Origin: Allacma fusca
Taxonomy: Eukaryota > Arthropoda > Collembola > Symphypleona > Sminthuridae
Direction of reading: 5' to 3'
Length of the DNA: 64,000 nt
Assembly: GCA_947179485.1 (NCBI GenBank)
Contig: OX359246.1
Location: 48,587,632 to 48,651,631 of the forward strand
The notes below the pieces were generated by a model. It saw only the letters and a list, made by a program, of their open reading frames with translations. It made no database searches and was not told the origin of the DNA. Every line of letters starts with the position of its first letter. Within the stretch, counting starts at the first letter, position 1. This document shows positions 56,501 through 63,797 of this stretch, piece after piece. A program made the position numbers and the translations under genes.

Positions 56501-56540
56501 CAGATCCGAAAAACAGCGTCAAGGCCAAGGACAACCTCAT
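14303..56540 (-). CDS. Multi-exon membrane protein, PRRT3/PRRT4-like (ten exons, 649 aa)
   Basis: Exons on the minus strand: 56540-56459, 40582-40345, 32623-32515, 30343-30242, 24786-24667, 24354-24198, 23675-23502, 22491-21942, 20387-20246, 14578-14303. All junctions are GT-AG, all phases agree, and the total is 1,950 nt. Residues about 1-16 are a weak signal peptide and 17-78 an ectodomain with sequons NFS and NCS. Membrane segments lie near 79-105, 116-135, 146-172, 190-211, 221-242, 563-583 and 600-622. The stretch 243-560 is a Ser/Gly-rich loop with basic phospho-type motifs (RRKS, RRISF, LRKSIENPD). Landmarks include LHNYGFACLFF, SRAAGLFIDPYG, LGFPCLISSF and FALWGLLLC. This pattern recalls PRRT3/PRRT4, whose molecular role is not settled. 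Vertebrate members have, as I recall, a long Pro-rich ectodomain that is absent here. The exon chain is strong, the family call moderate, and the function unknown. Confidence 0.75.
14867..15494. mobile_element. hAT-type MITE with TCGAGTTCGGG subterminal repeats
   Basis: Ends TAGTGTTTC at 14867 and GAAACACTA finishing at 15494, with perfect 8-bp duplications gtacgtat (14859-14866 and 15495-15502). Both arms repeat TCGAGTTCGGG and TTTCGAG-like units. The centre (about 14,950-15,290) is unrelated AT-rich sequence with no transposase trace. It lies in the last intron of the PRRT-like gene. Confidence 0.9.
16479..16694. repeat. Possible hAT-like element, TTGGGCA-rich (weak)
   Basis: TAGGGCATATTGGGC at the left and the inverted TAGGGTATGTCGATTG at the right frame a segment rich in TTGGGCAT and GGACATTTTC, which fits the general design. 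The flanking octamers do not match, so it may be rearranged or not a unit. Confidence 0.35.
17092..17275. repeat. CGGAACGGAA-rich segment (possible decayed hAT-like element)
   Basis: Dense repeats of TTCCGGAACG and CGGAACGGAA, with TAGTGAAAATTCC near the left edge and GGAATTTCCTA near the right edge in inverse orientation. I could not find a matching 8-bp duplication. Confidence 0.4.
18263..19073. mobile_element. hAT-type element with GAATTCCGATTT repeats and a transposase remnant
   Basis: Left end CAAGGATGGGAAATCGG at 18263; the right end, read inward from 19073, is CAAGGATGTGAATCG. Perfect duplications gcaaaaac lie at 18255-18262 and 19074-19081. The arms repeat GAATTCCGATTT and GAATAT units. 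It contains the hAT dimerisation remnant listed separately, which ties this repeat style to hAT transposase. Nested in the element at 16045-20067. Confidence 0.92.
18426..18617 (-). pseudogene. hAT transposase C-terminal dimerisation domain remnant
   Basis: The minus-strand frame contains VSVERVFSVLKLILNDLRGK followed by PASQNLDDMFIRLN. This matches the hAT C-terminal dimerisation signature (S-x-E-R-x-F-S, L-x(n)-R, L-x-N-x(2)-D, I-R-L-N). Only about 60 residues remain; the catalytic and BED-finger parts are gone. The element is therefore an internally deleted descendant of an autonomous hAT. Confidence 0.8.
19867..20028. mobile_element. Small hAT-type MITE with GGATAGGATA repeats
   Basis: 162 bp, with ends TAAGGTTCTGCA and TGCAGAACCTTA flanked by gatacggg (19859-19866) and gatacgag (20029-20036), a 7/8 match. 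The body is CGGATAGGATA and TATCCTATCCG units in both orientations. It sits inside the right arm of the element at 16045-20067. Confidence 0.85.
20246..20387 (-). CDS. Exon 9: end of loop
   Basis: Acceptor attgaacaacag|G, donor AAGAACCAG|GTATGT. It encodes GPDYTLQSILSHIAYVNQTA and a basic stretch DYRLSRKLSRKNQ just before membrane segment 6. Phase 2 in, phase 0 out. Confidence 0.83.
20388..21941 (-). other. Intron between exons 9 and 8 of the PRRT-like gene
   Basis: No mobile element or extra exon recognised. A perfect 14-bp palindrome ACGGTTGCAACCGT lies near 20,739. Otherwise AT-rich with tacata runs. Confidence 0.5.
21942..22491 (-). CDS. Exon 8: Ser-rich basic loop
   Basis: The largest exon (550 nt). 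Acceptor aaaatctaatag|TT has a poor pyrimidine tract. Donor ACTGACAG|GTGACT is good, but the same GTGA also gives an in-frame TGA if unspliced. It encodes Pro/Ser-rich sequence (RPLTPVPGPSASKSLPSSSS) and clustered kinase-type sites. Phase 1 in, phase 2 out. Confidence 0.75.
22492..23501 (-). other. Intron between exons 8 and 7 of the PRRT-like gene
   Basis: About 1 kb with no recognised repeat or coding unit. The splice sites at both edges are the weakest of the gene. Confidence 0.5.
23502..23675 (-). CDS. Exon 7: loop, first part
   Basis: Acceptor atgattccag|GT, donor AATG|GTTTGC (weak). It encodes a Gly/Met/Ala-rich stretch (LVGMGMGLLAPGQNIAASLT) and an acidic segment ending SSRLNDN. If the weak donor is ignored, the frame reads 20 further residues to a stop, so intron retention or an alternative C-terminus is possible. 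Phase 1 in and out. Confidence 0.7.
23676..24197 (-). other. Intron between exons 7 and 6, with a (TA)n tract
   Basis: Contains a TA-rich microsatellite at about 23,979-24,013. Nothing else recognised. Confidence 0.6.
24198..24354 (-). CDS. Exon 6: membrane segment 5
   Basis: Acceptor tatacacag|CAG, again a tandem cagcag acceptor, and donor GATAAAG|GTTTGT. It encodes QVKLVTQLVFALWGLLLCGS then FLYAGKRVLGV, followed by the start of the Ser/Gly-rich loop. Phase 0 in, phase 1 out. Confidence 0.85.
24667..24786 (-). CDS. Exon 5: membrane segment 4
   Basis: Acceptor ttggaatcag|CAG, donor CTCATG|GTAAGC. A tandem acceptor (cagcag) allows loss of the first Gln. It encodes QLDIGPEKFRKKTCLSVIIT followed by VHFVTVIASAIYATFNADLM. 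Phase 0 in and out. Confidence 0.82.
24930..25105. mobile_element. pogo-like (Tc1/mariner) MITE, 176 bp
   Basis: Left end CAGTTAACTCACGCTATAAG; the right end, read inward from 25105, is CACTCCACTCTCGCTATAAG. TA lies on each side (24928-24929 and 25106-25107). CAGT-type ends with a TAACTC...CGCTATAAG pattern and a TA target are typical of pogo/Tigger-type elements. The interior has no coding capacity. It lies in the intron between exons 5 and 4. Confidence 0.75.
26195..26323 (-). other. Unassigned codon-like frame inside an intron
   Basis: The minus strand reads APTVEIHSDGNIHKDKHGLH then DVLVRPNTSALMNDGSTKNL before a TGA. It is GC-richer and more protein-like than its surroundings. The upstream edge lacks a convincing acceptor (ctactcaag|CT). 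It could be the last exon of a nested minus-strand gene, an alternative 3' exon, or a retrocopy fragment. I do not recognise the family. Confidence 0.3.
29570..29600. repeat. (GA)n microsatellite
   Basis: A near-pure GA run interrupted by GTGAAA. The Ser/Leu-rich frame read on the complementary strand is a composition artefact. Confidence 0.85.
30242..30343 (-). CDS. Exon 4: membrane segment 3
   Basis: Acceptor gtattttttcag|ATC, donor ACGCAG|GTAAAA. 34 codons, in phase on both sides, encoding IMPAFMGALLWDLGFPCLIS then SFSLIQIAFLQLTQ. It continues directly from the DPYG landmark of exon 3. Confidence 0.85.
30344..32514 (-). other. Intron between exons 4 and 3 of the PRRT-like gene
   Basis: AT-rich; no recognised repeat, exon or RNA gene. 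Confidence 0.5.
32515..32623 (-). CDS. Exon 3: membrane segment 2
   Basis: Acceptor tttttggtgtgtag|ATC, donor ATGAAA|GTAAGT. 109 nt, encoding SQLSTRPYMSTINSFLCLLG then VSRAAGLFIDPYGLMK. The SRAAGLFIDPYG stretch is the best family landmark in the protein. Phase 2 in, phase 0 out. Confidence 0.85.
32624..34900 (-). other. Intron between exons 3 and 2, first part
   Basis: Mostly unassigned. From about 33,620 to 34,090 there is a motif-dense stretch in which TTTGAGTTT, TTCAAGTTT and CTCGAAT variants recur in both orientations. This recalls the subterminal repeats of the hAT-type elements here, but no terminal repeats or duplications could be identified. Confidence 0.4.
34920..35990 (-). mobile_element. 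Ty3/gypsy-like LTR retrotransposon fossil fragment
   Basis: On the minus strand the order is a retropepsin-like region (FVFDHLSNDMLLGDDFF at its end) followed by the start of a reverse transcriptase region (LQEFPDVFTERIGRTDLMEY, then LADGLIEEADSDWASPCF), the usual gypsy arrangement. No LTRs or integrase were recognised. It is a truncated, clearly broken remnant with several interruptions and looks old. It lies in the intron between exons 3 and 2 of the PRRT-like gene, in the same orientation. Confidence 0.75.
36520..38472 (+). mobile_element. Non-LTR retrotransposon (LINE) fossil, Jockey/CR1-like
   Basis: Plus-strand reverse transcriptase pieces in order: VLTVLIDLRKAFTSVS (palm motif A), YVAYANDLCM (motif C, with the usual YADD changed to YAND), WMSDNDLTISTDKTMHVVYH, LSHIDYCILVWSSVSKIKLD, and after the foldback insertion a C-terminal NIMHNCVNLWNSLPCEL. 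The frame shifts at least twice before the insertion, so it is dead. The 3' end appears to be an (AAT)n tail at about 38,450-38,472. The 5' boundary is unclear. It lies antisense in an intron of the PRRT-like gene. Confidence 0.8.
37507..38090. mobile_element. Foldback element: long inverted repeat inside the LINE
   Basis: The arms start TGTAAACTGCAGAA at 37507 and end in its complement, CTGCAGTTTACA, at 38090. The inverted match continues for about 260 bp per arm (shared blocks include GTAGACACTACTAATAAT, ACTGCATGCCATCTC and TTTTTGCATGTTAAATCCCA), with roughly 85-90% identity by eye and a spacer of about 50 bp near 37,800. LINE sequence resumes on the right. Flanks ttccaa and ttcgaa may be a decayed target duplication. 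Confidence 0.85.
38473..40344 (-). other. Intron between exons 3 and 2, last part
   Basis: AT-rich with tacata-type tracts; no coding unit or mobile element recognised. Confidence 0.5.
40345..40582 (-). CDS. Exon 2: ectodomain and membrane segment 1
   Basis: Acceptor ttcatgtttccag|GA, donor TTAAG|GTATTT. It encodes residues 29-106: an acidic ectodomain with an NCS sequon, then HWKDVHSNVRWVFLLHNYGF leading into a long Phe-rich membrane segment. The frame is much more GC-rich and codon-like than the flanking intron. Phase 1 in, phase 2 out. Confidence 0.85.
40583..41548 (-). other. Intron 1 sequence next to exon 2
   Basis: Part of the proposed 15.9-kb first intron. No recognisable repeat or exon. 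Confidence 0.45.
41557..42097. mobile_element. hAT-type MITE, CCTTC-rich, 541 bp
   Basis: Ends CAGAGATGCGCA and TGCGCATCTCTG form perfect 12-bp inverted repeats, flanked by perfect duplications attttagg (41549-41556 and 42098-42105). The arms repeat CCTTCCTTCA and AAGCCTTC, the same motif as hAT element 1 at 2884-11347 with closely related ends, so both probably used one transposase. No coding remnant. Confidence 0.93.
42106..44825 (-). other. Intron 1 sequence, unassigned
   Basis: AT-rich. An AG-rich run near 42,780-42,880 gives a Lys/Glu/Arg-rich frame that is a composition artefact. A 20-bp hairpin at 43,485 is listed separately. Confidence 0.4.
43485..43504. repeat. Perfect hairpin at a likely retroelement or Helitron edge
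   Basis: CCATCCGCC-GA-GGCGGATGG is a perfect 9-bp stem with a 2-nt loop, preceded by tactagcaatcaag. A tactagc-type start followed by a GC-rich palindrome is reminiscent of RTE-type LINE/SINE tails or Helitron-like ends in arthropods. The class cannot be decided from this copy. Confidence 0.4.
44826..44961. repeat. hAT-like left arm with CGGGACAAAA repeats
   Basis: Starts TAGGGCTTCTGTTTCGG (fits hAT YARNG ends), followed by repeated TCGGGACAAAAT, GTCCCCG and related units. I found no inverted right end or octamer duplication, so this is a solo arm or truncated copy. Confidence 0.5.
44962..52840 (-). other. Intron 1 sequence, mostly unassigned
   Basis: Contains an (ACT)n tract at about 45,235-45,262 and two GC-richer stretches (about 46,400-46,590 and 47,040-47,340) with open frames on both strands. 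I cannot assign them to exons because no strand gives good splice sites in consistent phase. A short plus-strand frame MVGFTSPADSQEEISSV near 50,816 precedes a donor-like GTGAG|GTAAAT. The rest is AT-rich with no recognised element. Confidence 0.35.
52841..53167. repeat. TATTTTGTATTTTGA-rich segment, possible hAT-like arm
   Basis: Dense variants of TATTTTGTATTTTGAC, ending ATATAGCTCTG at 53167. It resembles the arm at 1-157 in motif and in its CTCTG end. No left terminus or matching octamer was found, so the unit is incomplete or decayed. Confidence 0.4.
53168..54350 (-). other. Intron 1 sequence, unassigned
   Basis: No recognised element. The open frame near 53,738-53,941 on the plus strand matches no family I know and lacks splice or promoter context. 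Confidence 0.35.
54360..54930. repeat. Unclassified GC-rich repeat with many small hairpins
   Basis: Distinct composition from its surroundings and a run of compact palindromes: GCACCCCTGACGGGGTGC (7-bp stem), GGCGCAACGCC, TTTGGCCAAA and TGGCCA, together with paired phrases such as tgggcatctagatt, gggtcgtgcatatatag and gggcacgcatatgag. No terminal repeats, poly(A) tail or coding domain were recognised. It could be a divergent SINE/LINE tail, a Helitron-like fragment or a structured RNA source. Confidence 0.45.
54931..56458 (-). other. Intron 1 sequence next to candidate exon 1
   Basis: AT-rich, unassigned. The last part (from about 56,340) is also covered by a competing plus-strand exon-like frame. 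Confidence 0.35.
56459..56540 (-). CDS. Candidate exon 1 (start codon, signal peptide)
   Basis: ATG at 56540-56538 with A at -3 opens MRLSLALTLFFGSDVC, a short hydrophobic leader. The exon ends GTAGAAC|GTGAGT, a near-ideal donor except for the C at -1, in phase 1. This is exactly the phase exon 2 needs (C plus GA gives Arg). It would leave a 15.9-kb intron. A competing plus-strand frame covers the same bases (about 56,340-56,555, ending TTTACG|GTTAGT), so this exon is less certain than the rest, and other 5' exons may exist. Confidence 0.5.
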
Positions 56541-59500
56541 ATTCTGTATTTACGGTTAGTACGCCGAAAGATGCTATCGTCAAATAAAAATTCCTTACAG
56601 CTCTTACATGTATAATATTTCTAATAAAATACGGGTACCTGTACTTCAATTACACCTATACTCACATATACAAAGGTATTCAAGGGTAATAATTAAGAAT
56701 CCAAGCAGGTTTTCGCCAAACATATAACTTGGAATGAGGAATTTGAAATACCGTGTATTGTTGGTAACGTAATGATGTCTCCTTTCACCGTTTAAAACAT
56801 AAGCTCTCTGAACTGCCTTGATTTTAACATAGAAAAGTAATTACTAGAATTTTATTATTTATCATTTTAAATGTTTTTCAGAGCTCATTCCGTCGCACCA
56901 AATCTTTTAACCCTTTATTGAAACTAAATCTTAACTTTATTCTACTGGTTTCCATTTCCGTCCGATTTAGAAACTAACTAGTTGGCAAGTAATGCAATGT
57001 CTTAGTTCTATGTATTTAATTGTAAGGTTGTCTTAATAAAATTAAAATACTGCATTCTACAAAAAACAAATCACTAAAAGCATAACTGTGTGTATTATAT
57101 AAAATATTTATTTTTAACAATCATAATATAGCGATTCTGGTACACTGTATCTAGTTTGATAACGCACTGAACAACGGGAAGCTGAAGGCAAAATACTACA
57201 TAATGATTACGTGTGTTTACCCAATGAAACAGAACGCTGGAACTGTGAATTTCTCTGACATATGTTTAACTTCCTCTGCCTACATATGAAGTAACAGAAT
57301 CCATTTACGCACGTTATATCTTTAGTTGTTGGAATGTCTGCCGAGCTTTACGGAGATCATGGGAAAAGAACCGAGTGAAAAGCTCCTCACGTTGAATGCA
57401 TAAATACAAATCAGATTTATTGATTCTTCAATCAATAGATACCCAAAAAATATTGTGTGCGACAATATTCCTTTGCTTAGATTCTCGTTATTTTGCATTG
57501 GAACTTAGAAAGGGAAAAAATAGTATTTATTTCTAATAATACATATGTTTGCAATCCAGTCATATAAATACACAGGCACAAGATCCAAACCATTTCTTTG
57601 GGACTACATCTTCTAATTTACATTTTAATTTTGCAGACGTTTTACTACAAAGTCTTGATTGAAACCAAATGTCAAGCAGAATGTAACTATTATTGAAAAA
57701 TAAGAGGAATTTTTACAGTTTAGTTACGCGTATCCCAACGGTTTTGCAATTTATGGTCCACTCGCTCAGCCAACGTTGTAAAGGTTACAACTTATCTTGC
57801 AAGTTTGCCCTTTCCGAACATTAATCTTGTTTTTTAACGAGGTAGAAAGAAACTAAATCCATGAAGTTATTTCAGGGGTGATCTAACTCGAGTATTAATG
57901 GACTGGAAGGGAAGAGGGAAAGTGTAAAATTTGTGACCAATCTACTGAAAAATGGTGTCCAAAGTTAAATCGTGGAGTTGGGAAGAAGTCCAACAGAGAG
58001 AGGATGTTGAGCCTCTACTGAAAAATAGTGAAAGAAATATTTCTAACGAAAGAAAGGAGAATAATGGTTGAAAATTCATCGGCACACAAAGGAATCATGA
58101 TTCTACTGAGTAAATGTACTAGCCTTAATTGAGTGAGCGGCTGAGAGAAAACTTGAAAGTCCGTCGACTTGGGATTTTTAATAATACTAAAATGTATGGT
58201 AAAAGATGTTCTCCATTCCACTTAAAGCTTTCTCTCTTCTTTCTACTTCTTTCGTTCTTTGATTAAAATTCAATTTTCAAGGAGGAAATGAATATACCTG
58301 TGTTTGGTTCCTTTTCTACAATCTCTTTTATTCTATTTATACGCCTATTTTCAGTGCTTATATTTTGACGGTAGTACAGCGCACCTGCTCTCACTTAGAA
58401 AAGCACATTGAAAATTGAACCAATGGTATTGAGCTAATACATACAATCAATACGACCTGGAAAAGATATGTTGAAGTAGTTAACTTAATGTCTAGGGGAA
58501 AAATTATGGGTAGATATTTGCACACCTGTTACGCTGCCGAGGACAGACCATACGAAGCAAATGATTTATGGAACTTAAATGGTACATTGCTGCACAAATG
58601 TCGACATATATGCATTGTATTCGTATAGTGCTTTTTTGCCAGAAGTATAATACCATGCGTTAATAGCTTTCACGGTCTTTCCAACTTAATTTTTCTACTC
58701 TTACACTCAGGGCTCTGGAAAATTTGAGATAGTAAGTTCTGTTATAACACCTGCCATTATTTTAGTCATAACCTTTAGCTACTAGATTTCCCGTATGTAT
58801 GTTGAGGAGAACACATTGTACACAAATGCGATTTCTATTGGTATTTGCATTATTCAAGGTCTTCTCTCTTCACAGTGCTCACAACTGCTGGGAACTTGTG
58901 ACAATACTTTAAATAACGGCTGGTGTACACAGATCCGAATTGTAATGAGGTGAGTCTCAATGCAGAATGAGGATAGCATTTTAGATTTGTATCCGGACTG
59001 CATTTCAAATTAGACATTTAATTCCCGGAATTAACGACAGGGAACAGGAAATACGTGGAAAAGATTAAAAGGAAATGAATCCCATTGGAGATGTAGATAG
59101 AAGCAGCCTTTTGGTACCATTTTGCACAACAAACTAGGAGTATTTAAATAGAAAGAGTTTTCTCTCAAATTGACTTTGTATTCAGAATAAGTTAAGAATT
59201 AAGACTTCTTCACGGCAAGGAGATAATAATATTTTACAAGAAAACTTGCCCCAGAAAGAGAAAGTTTGGAGGATACAGGAGGGAAATGAAGTGAAATTGC
59301 ATACGTACGACGAACTTACCTCGCATCGTGAATTTGTAACGAGTTCATCACTTCCCACTTATTTCACTTCTTATATTAGATTTTGGCTTGCGAAATATAC
59401 ACTGTAATTCCAAGTATTGCTTGAGTGATACAAAAGAGTCGTAAGTATTCAGCAAAAAAAAACCATTTTAATATAGTTGAAGACCTGAAAATAACAGCGG

Positions 59501-62500
59501 TTGTTGAAAAATTGCCTTTAGCCTTGAAAAGTTAAAACAGCTGTTTTTTTACTGTGACTACAAAAGTACTCAAGGGCATTTCAGGTAAATCAACAGTAGA
59601 TCGGGAGAAACTTGAGAATTAATCCATGGCACTAATAAAATAGTTTCAGAGCACAATGAGCTAAGGTGCAGTCTCCCGACTCAGCTGGGTTAGGCTAGGC
59701 AAGGCCAGGAATAGAAGTGCTTGACTGTAATAATGAGAAATGTGTACGTGTTCCAGACAGAGATCTTGAGAGTAGAAAAGGAAAGTACTGCAAACTGACA
59801 ACACTATAGCAATACAGAACAGCTTTGAAATACACAACACGATCTCCCCGGGTAGCGCCGAGAAATGAAAGTTGAGCGCCGAGAGCATCCAGTTTTCTAC
59901 GATTTCACGTCTTCTCTTCAGTTCTGTCTCTCTCTCGCACACACACTCCCTCGCATTCGTTCCTTTCCTTTCCTTCCACTGTAACTTACTTCATTATACG
60001 TAGAAATAGTGTGTGCCATTATACCACTAATGACAACAAGGATGGGAGACCAGAACTAGAGTGCACTTGCTATACACCCTGTAACTTCCAATGTGAAACT
60101 TCGTAACAAATAGCTTCAATATGTGGAGAAGAATATTATTGGTTGCTTACTAACAACTCAACTTTACTTTCCAGCACTTTCAATGTATTGAACTCGAGTA
60201 ATGAAATAATACACGATTTGAAATCAGCTCATTAGGCCCTTGAAATCCTTTTTTTTGGTAATTATTATTATTGTTTTCTATTGCCCAATAAGGTTTGTAC
60301 TTTCGCTATTCTAAGGTATGTATTTTACGTATACCACCTAGATTCAACTCGAACATATATGATTTCAAACTCTTTAGAACTCCCCTATGAATTTTCAGAG
60401 CTGAAGTATTTGAGTATATTTTGCCCAGTTCCCACCAGAAGGCTCCAAAGTTTGGCATCCTTAAAATATCTAGGGTAAAGTTCCAAGATAAAATGTTACT
60501 TTTAAAAGACTGCAAACATGAGCAAAATGAACATTGAAGCCCGTAGTGGACGTTTCTACGTGTATAGGAACTTTAAGGAGAAGCTGTCCATTTACATATC
60601 TTGCTAGAAATTCCAGTCTAATGAGCGTCCTTTAGTCTCTTCCCACATATGTAATCTGGCTTCCTCTCCCTTCTATCTCTCTCGGTTCACTCGAGTCTGT
60701 GTGTGACAGCCGTGTACCTATTCAAATTACAAACAACAGTTCTAAGGTCTCCGTTGATTTTCTGTCTGGGTTAAACAGTAGCAACTTACCGGTGAAGACC
60801 AGAGAGGCTCTCAATTATGCATGTAGATATGTATGAATAATGCATGTGAAAACACGGTGTCAGAAAATTGGAAGGAGCGAAAAGCTGAGAAACCCGATTT
60901 ATGAACTACCGCATTATTATAGTAACGTATAATTTCGATTTTAAGAATAATAATTATTGTATTTATCAAAAATGTTTGTTCGAATTATGTTACAATAAAT
61001 TAATATATGAAGTTATAAAGCAAGCATTCAGATTGTAGTGGTAAATGTCAAAAGTAATATATCACTGACTTTCAAAAATTAGATATCTTCGCGGGAGTGA
61101 ACGTGTAAAAGTTAAATTAGACACGACCTTTATAACCTATTTTAAGTAAATAAACTTTGGATGCCTCTGGTAAGAGACCGAGCAAATTGTATTTGAGCTC
61201 TAAAATTTATTAGGAGAGTACTAAAATTAGTGCTGTCCAAGTGGTATACGTAGAATACACACATCCGTTGTAAGACCTTTCAATACTGTCCATGTGTAGT
61301 AGATGTTTCATACCCAGCCATCACGAACTGTAGGATTAAAGTAGAATTTCCGTGTTGTAGTTCTAGAACTGCAATTACCAGAATGAAGAAATTCTTAATA
61401 TATCCATAATGAACTCTTTGCAGAACTTGACTTTTAGACTCTTTAACCACATACATACAAGATTTTAGTGACGACATAACTTTTGGTAACTGGAGTCTTG
61501 CATGTGTATTTCTACGGAAATTGTAGATATGTCAATGGCTTGGTTCATAACAATAATATAAACTGCTGGCTGGCTTGGGTGAAATTTGATTTGTTTACTC
61601 GGCAGTTTTCGGGTTCATAGAAAATGTATAGCGTGTTAGAAGAGAGGATTTTAGGTTCTTTCAAGGCTCTAAGAATAGGCCAAAATAATCTTTTATATGT
61701 ATTTATCCAACTTTTGATGTTATATCAAGGGACAATGAGGATTAAATACATGAGAGGACAGTATCATTCCAAGACTTTAATGTTAGTTTAAAGCATTAAG
61801 ATTCTCGCAGTTAAGAGGGGCAAGCCCTGGGGATTGGAGTCTTTATGAGGAAATTCCGTCCCGTATATAGGTAATGACATACAGATGTAAAAGTAACTGA
61901 GCCTGATATACATTCATAGTATTTATTATGTTAGAATGTTATCTAGAAACAGACCTACCAAGCTGATATGCCAGAAATTATTAGTGAATTATAATAGATT
62001 TTAGAGTCGCTACAGATAATTGTAGCCTTTGTTTGTATTTGTATAACCACTTATTGGGTTATAGTATATATAGGGTTCAATTCTTATTCAGTTTTTTCGC
62101 ATCAATAATGATCAATGTATGTATATAGAAAATTTGGTGGAGATTTTGAAAAGTATTTTGAAATAGTTCTTTTTTATTTTTTCGAATTGGGTTTTCAGGT
62201 ATCTATGTTAGACATAAATTTTCAAATTCGATTGTTTTATGTTCCGTTATGGTTGAGTTCTGCCTGTGTGTCAAAATTTATTCATGGAAGTTCTTGGTAT
62301 GCCTTTGTGGACTTGGTGTGAATTAAATAAAGGTAAAAATGTACGTATTTGAACAACTATGGGTTGTTTATTGCAATTCAAGATTTTTGTTCATCAGCTT
62401 AAGTTCTCTCGCCTCACATAAATGTCGATTGATATAGTGAGGAGAATCTGATAATCATTACTGGAAGGAATTAAATGATCCCCACTGTTCTTAAAGGCTT

Positions 62501-63076
62501 GAGCTAGAGTAGGAAGAAAGTATTGAAGCTAACAAACACCAGCCACTTACTTACCTCAGCGTCTGACTGTATCTACCAAGTCCATTCCAACCTTGCAGAT
62601 AACTATTTGGTATTTCAAAATATGTGTTTACATAAATACTCATTCATTCTGTTGTTTGTTGCTTACATTCGGTTTGCAAATGTAACTTTAATGACCTTTG
62701 CGGACATACAATACTAATTCTGAATGGATGCAGTAAAGTTTACCATAAATAATATAGCACTGTTCACTCTTTGTTTCCTAAAGGTAAAAGCTTCTAATAT
62801 TTACTTTCAGTTTTGAATGAGTACTGTCCAAGGAAATGTTTTGAACTAATGAATGAGCTGATATTTTTTCCTGAACATGAAACCATGGATAGACATATTT
62901 AGTTTTATGCAACTGTGTAGCTACCTGATGCATGAATAATGCTTGAGTGATTAGTGTAATATTATGACAAATAGCTCCGAGGCATAAAACGTGACATTCG
63001 CTTTCATCGTACAAGCTGATAATTCCGTTTAAATGTTCACCGTTGATTTTACTCCTGTGCAGTCAACTGGAGATAG
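56541..63076. other. Region upstream of the PRRT-like gene, mostly unassigned
   Basis: No mobile element with clear ends and no coding region recognised, apart from the GC-rich island listed separately. The core promoter of the minus-strand gene should lie here if exon 1 is correct. The sequence tactaaccgtaaatacag|AATATG just before its ATG looks like a 3' splice site, which would mean an untranslated exon further right. Confidence 0.35.
59660..59960 (-). promoter_or_regulatory. GC-rich island, possible promoter or 5' untranslated exon
   Basis: About 300 bp clearly richer in GC than its surroundings. On the minus strand it runs from a purine-rich GGAAAGGAAAGGAACG block through a GA run to GTTGTCAGTTTGC, which resembles the arthropod initiator TCAGTY. 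It lies 3 kb upstream of the proposed start codon. Assigned from composition and one motif only. Confidence 0.25.
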
Positions 63077-63427
63077 AACGTAGATAGATTTCTCTACCAC
63101 GTCTCTCCGCAACAGCATGACCCTGACAAACATGAAGCTCTACCAGACTGGAGAAACCCAATCCATCCGTTTCAAGTCGTATCTCTCGTCCTTTCTGTCG
63201 TTGAGTCTGTGGAATATCTACGTGCATATCCTGTAGTACATACTGCACTTATCAAGGAAGATCCGAAGGAACACCCTGGTGAGACCCGGTTTTTGCGATT
63301 GCGCTTGAAATCCAACAAGCCACCAGCTCCCATGAACTCCTCGAAAATAACACCTTCCATAATAATACAGCCTCCGCATCTTCCGTTCCTTGGGCACAGC
63401 TCTCCATCATCCGTAATCGACTCATTA
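63077..63427 (+). CDS. Candidate plus-strand exon of an unknown gene
   Basis: An unusually GC-rich frame stays open for about 350 nt and ends TCATTAG|GTTAGT, a good donor. It encodes HPFQVVSLVLSVVESVEYLR and a basic, Pro-rich part (LKSNKPPAPMNSSKITPSII). The good acceptor upstream (actcctgtgcag at 63062) is followed by stops in all three frames within 26 nt, so the true left edge is unclear. The end phase also does not match the next candidate exon unless an internal donor (ATCC|GTAATC) is used. Frames on the minus strand are partly open too. I do not recognise the product. Confidence 0.35.
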
Positions 63428-63797
63428 GGTTAGTGGAAGTATCAGCGTAGAAAGACACTACTTGATAATAAATAACGCTCCCGTCTCATGAATAAACAAA
63501 ATAATACTTAAATTATTTTAAACCCCAACCATCAGAAGGGACGATAAATTATAATGGATAGCGTTCTCAGGTTATATGAGTATGCATATAATTATATGTA
63601 CCAAACCCTTCAAAATGTTTTGTTATGGTTCCAGTGCTGACGAGGATACTCATAATAAATAACGCCAAAATAAACCACTAGTCATTCAATTATTCTTGGT
63701 ATTAATTTAGAGATGCGGTAGGTTCAGGCAGATACTACGGATCCTATAATTAAAGCTGTATTCGTCTCACTGGTTTTGCATTGCCCAATCTTTCCAG

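Noticed and set aside
59661-59942. Minus-strand frame of 93 codons
   Set aside because: Lies in the GC-rich island, more likely regulatory or untranslated; no domain recognised.
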